64,000 nucleotides of DNA from Wolfiporia cocos (taxonomy: Eukaryota > Basidiomycota > Agaricomycetes > Polyporales > Phaeolaceae): the NCBI GenBank assembly GCA_029448655.1, contig JACCLO010000001.1, forward strand, positions 1,984,001 through 2,048,000. The letters run 5' to 3'. Within the stretch, counting starts at the first letter, position 1. The number at the start of each line of letters is the position of its first letter. The notes below the pieces were generated by a model. It was not told the DNA's origin, made no database searches, and saw nothing but the letters and a program-made list of their open reading frames with translations. This document shows, piece after piece, positions 22,285 to 34,829 of this stretch. Position numbers and translations under genes: made by a program.

Positions 22285-24206
22285 ATGACGGTGTCTACGC
22301 TCGAGTACTCGTCCAAGGCCCCCGAGCCAGTCTCCCCTTACCCTCGACTGTCCGCCTATCACCTTCTCCCGTCGAAGACGCCGGACTACCTTAGGCTCAT
22401 TCTGACGTCCAAGGTCTATGAGATCGTCAAGGAGACACCGCTAGTATACTGTCCGAACCTCAGTGCGAGGCTCGGGAACCAGGTGTGGCTGAAGCGCGAG
22501 GACCTGCAAGAGGTCTTCAGCTTCAAGATCCGCGGCGCGTACAACTTCATGGCGAGTCTTAACGAAGACGAGCGTTGGAAAGGGGTTGTTACATGCAGTG
22601 CGGGTTAGTGTGGGTGTTGTGTCTGAAATGCGTCGGAATCTCACTCAGGACGTCCTTCGCCACACAGGCAACCATGCGCAAGGCGTCGCATTGTCTGGGT
22701 CGAAGCTGGGCATTCCATGCACCATTGTCATGCCTAGAGGCACACCATCCATCAAAGTTCGCAATGTCTCGCGACTTGGTGCAAAAGTAGTCCTCTACGG
22801 CCAGGACTTCGACGAAGCCAAGGCCGAGTGTGCGCGTCTGGCGGCTGCACACGGTCTCATATTCGTCCCTCCATATGACGATCCGCTGGTGGTGGCAGGT
22901 CAGGGCACCATTGGAATGGAGATTCTCAAGCAAATTCCAAACCCTGAGACCCTTGATGGTGTTTTCGCCGCGGTCGGAGGAGGAGGTTTGGTCGCTGGCA
23001 TTTGTGAATATGTCAAGAGGATAGGCGCACCAACGACGAAGGTCATAGGCGCGGAGACCGTCGACGGGGACGCAATGGCGCGCAGCCTGGAAAAGGGTCA
23101 GCGGGTGACTCTGGACGAAGTCGGCCCCTTCAGCGATGGAACAGCTGTGAAGATAGTCGGCGCTGAGCCGTTCAGGATCTGCCAAGGGCTATTAGATGAC
23201 ATTGTCAAGGTGGACAATGACGAGCTGTGCGCTGCGATCAAGGATATCTTCGAAGGTTAGATTTCTCCTCACTTAGTGTGATTCCATCGCTGAGTGATGT
23301 TCTCTAGAGACCCGCTCCATCACGGAACCAGCGGGGTCTCTTGCTTTAGCTGGTCTGAAACGGTACATCGTAGAGAATAATCTCGTCGGCGCGCAAAGGC
23401 GATTCGTTGCGGTCGTGAGCGGTGCGAATATGAACTTCGACCGCTTACGTTTCGTCGCGGAGCGCGCAGAACTCGGAGAAGGACGCGAAGCTCTTCTCAG
23501 CGTTGAGATTCCCGAGACGCCCGGAGCGTAAGTCATCTATCCGTGCAATCCGCCGTACGTCATTAACCGTCGCTGCCATTTGATAGGTTCATACTACTGC
23601 ACAACATAATTCACCCGCGTGCGACGACTGAGTTCATTTATCGGTACAGCAACCCGGAGCGCGCGCAGATATTCCTTTCCTTCAAGATCGAGACCAAGTC
23701 CCGGACGAAGGAAGTTGCAGACGTGCTCGCCGAATTGGAACGCCAAAATATGCGCGGATTTGATATCAGTGACGACGAAATGGCCAAGACACACGCGCGT
23801 TACATGATCGGCGGCTGCCAAAATGTCCCGAATGAACGCCTCTTCCGATTTGGTGAGTGTGCCGCCCTATGCGCTTATGTTGTGAGTGCTTACCGTATCG
23901 TACAGAGTTCCCAGAACGCCCAGGGGCGCTGCGGAAGTTCCTCCTCGGCCTTCATTCGGGTTGGAACATATCGCTATTCCACTATCGGAATCATGGTGCA
24001 GGTGCGTATCATCCCTCGTGGCGTTTTTGCTGCGCAATCTCTGATGGGCATTTTGACGTTGTGTTGCAGATCTAGGCAAGGTCCTCGCAGGCATTCAGGT
24101 ACCGCCCGACGAGGCAGACGCATTCAGCGCGTTCTTGAGCAAACTCAAGTATCCATACGTCGAGGAGACAGATAATGAGGTATACAAGCGCTATCTAAGA
24201 TGTTGA
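22285..24206 (+). CDS. ILV1: Threonine dehydratase (threonine deaminase), biosynthetic
   Basis: This enzyme converts threonine to 2-oxobutanoate and ammonia, the first step of isoleucine synthesis, in mitochondria. Exons 22285-22603, 22668-23255, 23308-23527, 23587-23852, 23906-24001 and 24070-24206 give 541 residues. The PLP-binding lysine lies in [13 protein letters not shown]. The phosphate-binding glycine loop is [12 protein letters not shown], and [13 protein letters not shown] is formed across the first junction. Two ACT-like regulatory domains follow ([16 protein letters not shown], then [19 protein letters not shown]), which in this family mediate isoleucine feedback inhibition and valine activation. 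The short N-terminus before [16 protein letters not shown] may hold the mitochondrial signal but is not strongly basic. Confidence 0.97.
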
Positions 24207-24959
24207 TCATCACTTCGTGCCGTGGAATTTCGGATCGTATGTAGACTTGCAGACTTGGAGAAGACGTGTAAAAATCACCAGACGTGTTACTATAGCTCCC
24301 AGCAGTGTAGAACAAAACACGTGTCGTGATACCAGGGTTGTCATAATACCATCAGCGAATGCTTCGTTGAACAGAATTTGGATGCTGAGACGCGACCGTG
24401 GGGGAGTGCCGCAATGCTCAGGCTCTCATACTGACACCGACCTTCTGCAGACAATGACAATGAAGATGGGGGGCTGTCGGCACGCAAGCTCACGCTGACA
24501 GTGGTGGGATATTGCACTAGAGAGGCAGAAGGCATCTGTTGCGTGGATAGAAGCATCTACATGCCATCAGTGTTGGGCGTATGCTGACATGATGGCCGGT
24601 CGACCCGCTTGAACGAATGGGATTCTGCATCCGAGGCTCGTTGACAGCTTCACGAACCTATCACATACCAGATCCGAGCATGGCGGTGCATGTGCCAGGT
24701 TGCAAGTCTATATAAGGTACACGTCTTACACATGATGGTGATGCACGGTACAGTCGAGGCTCATGACCGCGCGGCGGCGCCGAAGGTGAGATATCATCGA
24801 TTGCCTGACGGCATGTGCATAGATATCCAGACGTCCCGGATATTAGCATGGTGCCGTTTTGTTTGTGATGATTTGTAGTGCGACATCTGCGGCCTATGAA
24901 GTGTCACAGGTATCGTCAGGACGAGCTGCAGAGAGCGCACCTTGTGGGGTCAACGTGGC
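24207..24959. other. Convergent intergenic stretch
   Basis: This lies between the 3' end of ILV1 and the 3' end of the complex I gene. A TATATAAGG sequence occurs at 24709-24717, but no credible gene follows it. Nothing else is seen. Confidence 0.4.
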
Positions 24960-25157
24960 TTAGTGGGAGCTGGGTCTGGCACTCAGGAAGAGGTTATCCA
25001 CGATCACGTAGGTGGTGAAGGCTACGACGGCTACACCGAAACCGGGGAACATGTTGCTAAACATGGCGCGCTTGGAGAATACCGGGTGCTTTCTCCAGGC
25101 CTCCCTCTTCGCCCAGGGATCGCGGAACAAAGGAGGAGTGGGCGGGGGATTTGCCAT
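24960..25157 (-). CDS. NADH:ubiquinone oxidoreductase B12-type subunit (NDUFB3-like)
   Basis: This is a small accessory subunit of mitochondrial complex I. A single exon gives 65 residues. The motif RDPWAKREAWRKHPVFSKR followed by a membrane helix (MFPGFGVAVVAFTTYVIVDN) is the classic B12/NDUFB3 layout: a short matrix-facing basic segment and then one hydrophobic span. The length is close to that of fungal relatives. It shares a 249-base divergent promoter gap with TOP1. Confidence 0.8.
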   Translation of the reverse strand: MANPPPTPPLFRDPWAKREAWRKHPVFSKRAMFSNMFPGFGVAVVAFTTYVIVDNLFLSARPSSH

Positions 25158-25406
25158 CTGCGAGCAGGCAGTCAGAGCAAGCCAACAAAGGGATCAGGGA
25201 TATAGCACAGACAGCTGCAGTCAACGGTCTTTGAGAGGTGAAACGGAGTGTGGCGAGTAGCGAGTAGGCGGCCTTGTGCCACAATGCGGGTTTAGGGCAG
25301 GTCCGAGGTCACTTCAACTTTTAGAGCGAGCCTGGAACAATCAACCTTGTCTTGTACCACCTCTCTCGTTCTCCTCATATAGACGCTCTCTATCATCACC
25401 CACGAC

Positions 25407-28400
25407 ATGTCAGGCGACATTGCTATGTACTCTGACGACGATAAGCCCCTCAACCTTAAGGCGGGGCCGAGTGGTAAGAATGGCCACGTCGCGTCGCAGG
25501 GAGGAGGAGGCGCCGATGAGTCTTCGATGAGCGAAGACAACGAAATGCCTCTTGTATGTTCACTCTCAGGACGTCTGTTTACCTCCGCGATGCTCACACC
25601 CTCGCACGCCGATATCTGCAGTCTCAAGTCTCTCGTATCAAATCCGAGCCGATGACCCCAGTGCGCCCCACGAAACGCAAGAAATTACAGTCTAATTCGT
25701 CCTCTAGTGATGAGGATACACCCTTAGCGTCCTCGCCCGCTAAGCGCACTGTGTCTGGCGCGGTACACATGAACGGAGCAGCTAAGGCTACTTCTGCCAC
25801 TGTCGCAAAGGTCGCTAACGGCAAGGGGCGAGCTGTCAAGAAGGAGCGGGTCGTTTCAAGCGATGAAGACGACGACGTTCCCCTCACCAAGGGCAGGTCA
25901 GCTGCAAATGGCAAAGCGAACGGCAAAGCGAATGGCGCGCCGAAACCACCGAAGAAGAGGGTCAAGTCAGAGGAAACCTCTCAGTCTACCCTCGCTTCCT
26001 CTGACGACGATAAACCGATTGGAAGGAAGGCGCCTGCAAAAGCCAAGCGGAAGGTGAAGGCCGAGAGTGATGCTGATGACGAGAGCTTCTCGGACGACGA
26101 AAAGCCACTCAAGAAGGTTCCTGCGAAGAAATCTGCGACGAAGATTAAACAGGAAAAGTCTGCCTCAGAGGCGCCTGTGTCAAACAAGAAAACAACGAAG
26201 GCAAAACAGGAGGCAGAGGCAGAGGCGAGTCCGAAGAAGGGAAAGAAGAAGAAAGAGGAGGAAGATGAGGAGACCTATCGTTGGTGGGAGGAGCAGGCTG
26301 CCGAAGGTGACGGTTCGGTGAAATGGACGACGCTGGAACATAACGGTGTGTACTTCCCGCCACCGTATGAACCACTACCATCACACGTCAAGATGAAGTA
26401 CAATGGTATGGACACCCAATGTGTACATTGCAGCTTGCCTCGGTCTCACGCTGTCAAATTTTGATCAGGCAAGCCGGTTGATCTTCCACCCGCTTCTGAG
26501 GAGGTTGCAGGCTTCTATGGTGCTCTATTGGAATCAGATCATGCGCAAGACAAGAAGTTCAACGAGAACTTCTTCGAGGATTTCGTGAAGGTACTGAAGA
26601 AGAACCCTCCTGTACGCCCGCCATCTCCTGCGAGATTGTGTAATGTACTAATATCCCTTTTACAGCTCGATGGCACCAAGATCACCAACTTCAACTTGTG
26701 CGATTTCCGGCCGATGTACGAATATTTCGAGGCAGAGAAAGCGAAGAAGAAGGCCATGACTGCAGCTGAGAAAAAGGAAGCGAAGGCGGCGAAGGATGCT
26801 TTAGAGGCACCATACACTCAGTGCTTACTGGATGGTCGGAAGGAGAAAGTGGGCAACTTCCGTGTCGAACCCCCGGGTCTCTTCAGAGGTCGCGGCGACC
26901 ACCCCAAGAAGGGTGCGCTGAAGGTAGCGTGTTGCGTTGTGTACATCGAACAATGTTTAACGCTGCGAGTTCACGAAGCTGCGCGTCCGGCCCGAGGACA
27001 TCACAATCAACATCGGGGAAGGCGTCCCCATCCCGAAGCCGAACGTCCCCGGGAAGTGGAGCAAGGTCATACACGACAACACAGTCACCTGGCTCGCTAC
27101 CTGGACTGAGAACGTGAACAGCAACCATAAGTATGTCTTCCTCGCGCCAGGTAGCTCCATCAAGGGTCAGAGCGACATGCAGAAGTTCGAGAAGGCAAGG
27201 GAGTTGAAGGTCCGTGACGCAGCTTCCGTCAATGATGATATCTCCTGATGTCGGCGCATCAGAACCATGTTGATGCCATCCGCAAAGATTACGAGGCTGA
27301 TTTGAAGAGCAAGGTCATGGCGGACCGCCAGCGAGCTACCGCGATGTACTTCATTGATCGTCTAGCGCTTCGAGCGGGTAACGAGAAGGGCGAAGAGGAA
27401 GCTGATACCGTCGGCTGCTGCTCGCTCCGTTGTGAACATGTCACTCTGGAGCCACCCAATCAGCTTGTGTTCGACTTCCTTGGCAAAGATTCCATCCGGT
27501 ACTACAACCAGGTGATTGTCGACGATCAGGTGTTCAAGAACATTCGTATCTTCAAGGCCAACAAGAATGATCGTGACGCCTTGTTTGATCGTGTCTCCGT
27601 GAGTATCTGGAGAGCGGGAGAGCGGTATTCACCGAGCTGAGTTGTTTTGTAGACGACGCTGCTCAATAAGCATCTCGCTTCGTACATGAAGGGTCTTACC
27701 GCGAAGGTCTTCCGTACTTACAACGCTTCATACACAATCCAGCAACAACTCGATCAAGGCACGCCGAAGAAAGGCACTGTACAGCAGAAGCTGAACGCCT
27801 ACAATCATGCGAATCGTATGGTTGCGATCCTGTGTAACCATCAAAGGGCTGTCCCGAAGACGCACGAACAATCTATGGGCAAGATGCGAGAAAGAGTGTG
27901 TTCTAGTGTCTTTGATGATTCGCGGTAGCTGATGGTGTTATTATATGGCAGCTACGCGGCTTCAAATACGAGCGCATGAAGCTCCGCCACGCGCTCTTCG
28001 CGATTGATCCCAAGTATAAGAAGAAGTCGCAGTATAAAGACGATGAATCGGACCTTGATGATGATGGGATTGCGGAGCACGAAGAACAGATGAAGGCGAA
28101 GGAGATCGAGAAGGCTGAGAAGAAGTTTCAGAAGGACAACGAGAAACTTGTTGACGAAGGGCAGAAGCCTCAGGACGGATCCGTACTGAAAGCTAAGATC
28201 AAGGAAATCGAGGAGGAGTTCAAGAAGCTGAAGAAGGAGCGCGGCACGGGAAAGGCGACACTTAAGAGGGACCGTCCCACGGAGAAGATCGAGGAGGCCA
28301 TAGAGAAGTTGAACGAGAAGATCAAGACGTATAAGCTACAAATGGAAGATCGCGAAGCAGGCAAGGAGGTTGCCCTAAGTACCAGGTCCGTCGACCGTTC

Positions 28401-28675
28401 TATTTGCGCGGAACACTTCTCGCTAATCTGGCTTGCAGTAAAATCAACTACTTAGATCCTAGGTAGGCTGATGAACTGTATGCCTCTATTCGTGTAGCTG
28501 AGATCATTGCAGAATTACGGCTGCTTGGTGCAAGAAATACGACGTGCCAATAGAGAAGATCTTCTCCAAGACCCTTCTCACAAAGTGTACGTGCTACACT
28601 GTGTTTCTCCTGTCGTGTACTCACGCTACTTCAGTCCCATGGGCTATGGAGGTCGAGGAGGACTGGAAGTTCTGA
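25407..28675 (+). CDS. TOP1: DNA topoisomerase I (type IB)
   Basis: This nuclear enzyme relaxes supercoils by nicking one strand and forming a 3'-phosphotyrosyl link. Eleven exons give 904 residues: 25407-25553, 25622-26405, 26469-26611, 26666-26923, 26979-27209, 27263-27598, 27653-27895, 27952-28385, 28439-28462, 28513-28586 and 28635-28675. The first 290 residues are a charged, Lys/Ser/Asp-rich disordered region with nuclear signals. The core begins at [18 protein letters not shown], with [19 protein letters not shown] and [20 protein letters not shown] (catalytic Arg). A coiled-coil linker ([17 protein letters not shown]) leads to the C-terminal domain. The active-site Tyr is in SKINYLDPR, encoded by the 24-base ninth exon. 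The protein ends [13 protein letters not shown]. Confidence 0.97.
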
Positions 28676-29048
28676 ACGCTCACCTTAGCATCGCATTATC
28701 CTACCTACCTACATCGCATTGACACTCACACATTTTTATTCCACAGCAATTGAATGCAGCGTTCCTAATCCCCTTGCATGATCATCCTCCGGGCGCATGT
28801 TGCATCTACTTCTTGTATCCGTTATCCTGCTACTATGTCGGCGGCTTGGGGTAATCGTACATAGATGGGTCGTAATATGTATTGGGGCGGCAGCCATATA
28901 GGCCCCGTCCGCAGACATGTACCCGCGAAAGTGACGCGTATTTCACGTGTGCGCGGGACACACGTCTGCGCGTGGCATCGTGACCATATTTAAGCTGCAG
29001 TGACGCTGTTCCTCGCTACCAACTGCGCACTATAGGCTTCAAACAACC
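28676..29048. promoter_or_regulatory. TOP1 3' region and CDS1 promoter
   Basis: Both flanking genes are on the plus strand. A TATA-like TATTTAAG lies at 28987-28994, about 55 bases before the CDS1 start codon. Just upstream is a GC-rich stretch with repeated ACGTG-like words. No gene is seen. Confidence 0.5.
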
Positions 29049-31200
29049 ATGTCTTTACGACTGAAGACAGACATGCCAACATTCGCATCCAGGACTATTT
29101 TTGAAGGGCTCGGGGTAGAGTCCGGAGAAAGCGAGGACGAGGGCCACGAGCCCGCCCCGGCCTCATCGCTAGATAGGTATGGCTTCAGACCTGGAAGACG
29201 CGGGCGAACTGCTCATCTTCACAGTGGCTCAGAGTCCGCGCCGAAGCCATCCAAGTCCGCTTTGAAGAAAGCCAAACAGGCGGCCCGTATTGAACGGCAG
29301 CAGCAGCGCAAGGCCGCTGCACGCGCTTCGAGAGCGCAGAAGGCCGCCCCGGTAGCGCCAGAACACGCCGAACAGCCCCTTGCTCCCGTGCAGAGTAGCT
29401 CAAAGCCTGCCGAACCCACGCGGACGGAGGTGGATGCTACACCAGCCGCACCGAAGCCACCTCCAGCAACAGAGGAGGTAGAGGTACCACCAAAGGCTCC
29501 AGGGCCACAGAACGGATCCACAGCGCTTGCGGCGGATCCCCCGTCAAATGTGCCGTCTGACCCTGTTTCCTCCGTAACGCCCACCTTCCCCGCTACATAC
29601 GAGAAACGCGCGTTGGAGCCGCTGAAGAGCATAGCTGAGCCGCCGAAGTCCGTGGAGAAGCCGCCTCCAAAGCAGGCAAATGGGGATTTGGGCGGTGCGT
29701 TAGAAAAGCAGATGGACACGCAAGATGGCGAGCAGATGAAGAAACGACGAAATATGTTGACGCGAACGTTATGGACGTTCATTATGATTGGAGGCTTCCT
29801 GAGTGCGATTCTATATGCTCTATATGTGCGAAAGGTTGACGGTGAACGTGTGCAGCACTGCTGCTCATGGGGCACGCATATATGGTCGTCCTCGTTATGC
29901 TCTGCCAAACGCTGGTATACCGCGAGGTTACTGCGTTGTTCTCTCTGAAGAAGAAGGATGTGGGCGACGAGTCAAGAGGGCGAGATCCGTGGAGCAAGAC
30001 TCTCAACTGGTACTTCTTCGCCATCACGAACTATTTCCTGTATGGCGAGAGTATCATCTACTACTTCAAGGTATTCTCCCTCGTCCATCGTCATCGCGTA
30101 TTCTCCTGACAAGGATTCGAAGCACGTCGTCTTCGCAGATGCTCAGCTCACGCTCTTCGCCACGAATCACCGAATGATTAGCTTTACGCTGTACACGATT
30201 GGGTTCATGGGTTTCGTTCTCTCGCTAAAGCGCGGCTATCTGAAGCAGCAGTTCGGTCTCTTCTGCTGGGTACACATGACCCTAATGCTCATCGTAGTGT
30301 CAAGGTGCGTATTCACACTGTCACCGCCCCTCAATGTCTCCTGATGCGCCTGAAGTCATTTCATCGTGAACAACATCCTCGAGGGGATGATCTGGTTCTT
30401 CGTACCCGCTTCGCTCGTGATCTGCAATGACGTCTTCGCGTATGTGTGGGGGACCACGCTAGGGCGCACGCCGCTCATCAAGCTCTCGCCCAAAAAGACG
30501 GTCGAGGGCTTCATCGGCGCGTTCTTTAGCACGGTGCTCTTTGGAATCGCGTGGGGCACGTATTTCATGCAGTATGACTACATGATATGTCCCGTCCACG
30601 ACCTCGGCGTCAGCGCATTCAGCGGGACCGCGCACTGTGACCCGAACCCCGCGTTCGTATGGCGTGACTATGTCATCCCGACGCCTGCCAAGGTCTTCCT
30701 GACCACCTTGGTACGTTCAGCAGTATTTGGACGGCTATATGCGTGCTGATTGCTTGGTGGATATAGCTTGGACGCGAAGTATCGACCATTCCATATGCAC
30801 CGTACCAATACCACCTCTTCTTCATGTGCTGTTTTGCGTCCCTCGTCGCGCCCTTCGGTGGTTTCTTCGCGTCCGGGTTCAAGCGCGCGTTTGACATCAA
30901 GGACTTTGGCCACAGCATCCCCGGGCACGGTGGCATGACCGACCGCATGGATTGCCAGTGCGTATCAGCTCGCATACATCTCTCTTACCCAGTCATCAAG
31001 CTAACGTCATGGTGACCTTCAGATTCCTGATGGGCGTGTTCACTTATGTTTACTACAGCAGCCTCATCCGACAGCACCACGTCTCGGTCGGCTCGCTCCT
31101 GCAGATGATCGTGAGCGGCCTGACGCCGGCGGAGCAGCTGGAGCTCATTGCGGACCTCAAGAGATACCTTGAAGGGCAGGGGATTACAGTGCCGCTCTAA
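29049..31200 (+). CDS. CDS1: Phosphatidate cytidylyltransferase (CDP-diacylglycerol synthase)
   Basis: This enzyme makes CDP-diacylglycerol from phosphatidic acid and CTP in the ER, the entry to phosphatidylinositol and phosphatidylserine synthesis. Exons 29049-29802, 29856-30070, 30123-30304, 30356-30710, 30767-30957 and 31023-31200 give 624 residues. About eight membrane spans run from [18 protein letters not shown] onward. Family blocks include [37 protein letters not shown] and [19 protein letters not shown], followed by [12 protein letters not shown]; the last two carry the CDP-DAG synthase signature. The N-terminal 230 residues are Ala/Pro/Lys-rich low complexity, longer than in yeast Cds1 (about 457 residues in total). 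A later Met, near [14 protein letters not shown], could be the real start. Confidence 0.95.
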
Positions 31201-31806
31201 GTGCCAAGCTTGTAGCTCGAATGCCCACACAAAAACGCATCACTGCACTACGGATGCTTATATAGGCTCATGTCCTTGTGCGATTGAAAATATTGTGCAT
31301 TGTTATAATTCCAACGAATATCGATGTCCGCAATTTATTTCTCTCGTGCGTGGAGTTTAAGTGAGCAGATCGTGCCCTCAAGATTGCATCACTCGTCACC
31401 GCGTCCAACCGCGTCACCGACTAAATACTAAGTACTGGATCCAGTCGCACAAGCTACGGATTATTGCGTCGTCTTTCGTCTTCTGTTGCGACTCCAAGGG
31501 AGCGCGTAAACATACGCAACTGTCCCCGACGAACGTGCGCGTTCTGCAATCATCCAACCGATGCCTGGATGTCAGGATGATATACCATTGACAGATACAT
31601 CCAACAAAAACCGAGCCCCTGTCCGAACGTGCCTGTAAGGTTATCTATCCTACACGGTCCCCCACGAAAGCATGCATTGCATTTTTGGTATGGCATATGG
31701 TTCATTAGCAGAATCATAGCGTCGCATAGTGTACAAGCCTGCAATACCGACGAGGCAGACAGCGAGAGGACGGATCGAGGAGGAAGGACACCCCAAAACG
31801 GTGCGT
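31201..31806. other. Convergent intergenic stretch, CDS1 / RPS23
   Basis: Two genes converge here and both 3' UTRs should lie in this stretch. I see no other gene. Confidence 0.45.
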
Positions 31807-32550
31807 TTATGAACGGGGCTTCTCCTATTTCCGACAACCCGGCGCCTTATCAGAATGGTCGGATCATAATAGTCAATGATAAGACACGGACCTTCTTCTC
31901 CTTCCAGAGGGCGAGGAGACCAACGCCCGAGACCTTCACAACCTTGAAACGGACACCGGGGATATCACCCTTTGCCTTGCCGCGGCGACCGAAGCCAGAG
32001 ATGAGGACCTCATCGTTGTCGTCGACGAAGTTCAGGCAACCGTCATTCTGCGGAAGAAGGATGGATCCGTTCAGCGGCTAATACGGGGGAGACTTGGCAG
32101 GGCTAGCGGGGCTATGTGGACTATTGTGGGAGACACATACCGGCACGAACGCAGTGACCTTCTTTCCGTTCTTGATCAGCTGCACACGGACACACTTCCG
32201 GATAGCAGAGTTGGGCTGCTTGGCCTCAACACCAATCTTCTCGAGGACAATGCCCTTAGCGTGCGACGAACCACCAGTGGGCGAGGTCTTGTAGATGTTA
32301 CCAAGGGCACGCTTCTTGTACGCCTTGTCCGCCTGTTGAACACGAAAACACGCACATACGATGGCTCGTCAGAGCGCTTGACCAGAGCAAAAGAGATAGG
32401 TGGGCACGGACCCATCGGTTCTCGCGGCGGTCGTTGCGCAGCTTGCGCGCGGCTTGCAATCCACGGGGTTTGTTGGCTAGCAGAAAACGGTCGTCAGGTC
32501 ATCGTGCGGCAGCAGGACGGCGAGGACGGCGAGGACAACGTACAGCCCAT
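31807..32550 (-). CDS. RPS23: 40S ribosomal protein S23 (uS12)
   Basis: This is a universal small-subunit protein at the decoding centre. Exons are 32550-32544 (7 bases: Met-Gly plus one base), 32476-32412, 32332-32141, 32047-31892 and 31824-31807 (18 bases). The product is 145 residues, the normal length. Family blocks are [60 protein letters not shown] and VPNDGCLNF. The loop PNDG includes the Pro that is hydroxylated in other eukaryotes. The final exon adds EKPRS, the expected C-terminus; reading through the last intron instead would give an odd tail. The very small first coding exon places an intron right after the start. Confidence 0.96.
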
Positions 32551-32951
32551 TCTTGAGGATGTGGTCGACGCTGGTGGGAGGTGAGCTTATGGCGGAGATT
32601 GAATTCTCAGATCAGAACTGTAACAGTACCTCCTAAGTTCCCAGCACGTGATAGTACCGTGACAGGGCGCGTGACGTAACGCGACCTTCTGAATCTCGCG
32701 TCGCGTTATGACGCGTCTTGACCATTGCTATTACCGCCATGTACAACGCCTATCTTGAGCAAGTACTCTTTCAATATACTCGTCGTGAATGTCTTATGTT
32801 TGCTACGGGAAAGCCGGAGACATGCTCATCGTCTAAGTCATGTGTGCTATCAGCCAAGAGTTCTGCCTTTCTCACTCACACGCCAGTTTATCTTATAACG
32901 TTATCGGCGGACTGAGGTCCTGGTCGTTGCTCCTTCTTTGCCCACTCGAAC
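32551..32951. promoter_or_regulatory. Divergent promoter region, RPS23 / hydrolase
   Basis: This 401-base gap lies between divergent start codons. GTGACGTAACG and related CGCGTGACG-type words are clustered at about 32660-32720. I see no gene. Confidence 0.45.
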
Positions 32952-34628
32952 ATGTCTGGAGGCTCTGGAATACAGCTATACCAGCATGGACGCTTTCGCG
33001 TAGCGGGCGGGGTCCTGCCTAATGCATTCACCGCGTATCAGACATACGGGGATCCTCAGAATCCGTGCATTGTCTTCCCTACCTGCTATGGAGGCAGGTT
33101 GGATAGTGAGTCTTTGCGCCTGGGCTGTGGATTACGGACATGAATGTTAAGTGCAGACGTGGGACTGCTAGGCCAGGACTATATGATCGGGAAGAACAAG
33201 GTCTAATACATGAATGCTGTGATGGTTCTGACTGATCAACCGCCCTTCTCGCGTGAAGGCCCTTGACCCCACTAGATATTTCATTGTGACTCTGGCCTTG
33301 TTCTGTAACGGAGAGGTACGAGTACTCATCATAATCAGAGCATCTGTTAATGAATCAAGTAACCCCAGTCATCTTCGCCGTCCAATACGGTAGGTGTCTA
33401 TCTTCGTTGATGAAATGCGGAAAGTAATCAATAATAGCCCATACCCTACAATGGCCCGTATTTCCCAGATGTTTCTTACGAAGATAATATGTAAGTAATC
33501 TATAGCCCAATCATGGAGGCCAATCAAACCAGAGCATCTGTTCAGCCGCGCCCAGTACGCAGTTTTGACTGAACAGCTGGGTATCAAGAAGGTGCACTGC
33601 GTCATTGGTTTCTCCATGGGTGGTCAACAGGTGAGGTAGTACGCATCATACACGATCTAGCTGCATAACAGCGCTATGGCAGGCGTACTATTGGCCCGTC
33701 ATGTATCCCGACTTTGTGGAGAAGTAATGCAAATATGTATCTCGAACTACAGTACGCTCACGCCCGCGTAGATTCGTCCCTATATGCGGCTCCGCCCGTA
33801 CCAGCATACACAACCAGTGGTGTGTGTGTCCTTCACAAATGTCACAAGCAAACACTCTGACATACGTAGTTTCCTGGAGGGACCCAAAGCAGCGCTCGTC
33901 GCTTCCAAGGACTTCGACAATGGTCACTACAAGACGAACCCCCACATTGGCATCCGTGCCTTCGGCCGTGCTTACAGCGCCTGGGCATATGGGCAAGCGG
34001 TGCGCATACTGACCTCTCTTCGTCGCTCCTCTCCCCACAATCCCCACGATCTCATCAAAGACCGAGAACTGATGTTGAACACCGGATGTCCGCAGTGGTT
34101 CCGCCAACACGGTCACCTTCACAACGGGCTGTACTCCTCCTTGGACGACTTCCTACGCGCGGATTGGGAGGGGGGCTTCCTCGCATGGGACGCGAACGAC
34201 CTCCTTGCTCTTCTCCGCACATGGCAGACTGGCGACGTTACCACCGTCTCGGGTGCGGACGCAGGTGGCAACCTCGCGAGCTGCTTGGCGGGCATAAGAG
34301 CCAAGGGGCTGATTATGCCGTGCAAGACGGATTTATACTTCACTGTGGGTTATTTACAAGCAGCAGTTAGTCATTGTCTGGGGCTAATTACAATGGTCGA
34401 AACATAGCCGGAGGACAGCGAGATTGAGGTATCGCTCATGGGAAACAACGCGAAGCTTGTCGTGATCAACTCTGTGTGGGGACATATGGGTGAGCACAAT
34501 CTCATGGGTGGATCTCAGGAGTCACTAAGATCTGCAACGATGTTCCAGCCGGCGGAGGGGCCAACGAAACGGATGACGCCTTTATCAAAGCAGAAGTGCA
34601 GAAATTCCTCGCTGATAGAGCGGCGTAA
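32952..34628 (+). CDS. Homoserine O-acetyltransferase-like alpha/beta hydrolase
   Basis: This is an alpha/beta-hydrolase-fold acyltransferase of the MET2/homoserine acetyltransferase family. Multiple short exons join to give, in order, MSGGSGIQLYQHGRFRVAGG, AFTAYQTYGDPQNPCIVFPT, VGLLGQDYMIGKNK, ALDPTRYFIVTLALFCNGE, YNGPYFPDVSYEDN and KKVHCVIGFSMGGQQAYYWP. The nucleophile elbow is GFSMGG. The acid residue is expected near GLIMPCKTDLYFTPEDSE, and the catalytic His is in INSVWGHMAGG near the C-terminus. The end is FIKAEVQKFLADRAA. It lacks obvious targeting signals. Members of this fold in fungi include true Met2 and paralogues of unknown substrate, so I do not claim methionine synthesis. Confidence 0.85.
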
Positions 34629-34829
34629 CGAGACGATATCTCATTCAATTTCTTTGTTTGCATGCTGCGTTGGGATTTGCGGAGACGAGTACTCAACCAG
34701 AATATTGATGCGACAAAGCCATTTCGAATGCGCCCTTGTACTGATACAACTGTTATACGGTTACAATGTTACACTTCAGTCTTGCACACCAAGCATGCAT
34801 ACAAATGTTCCCCGCTAGATCTCACAGTT

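Noticed and set aside
28386..28438. TOP1 frameshift or truncation after the coiled-coil linker
   Set aside because: Three further small exons restore the active-site segment and the normal C-terminus.
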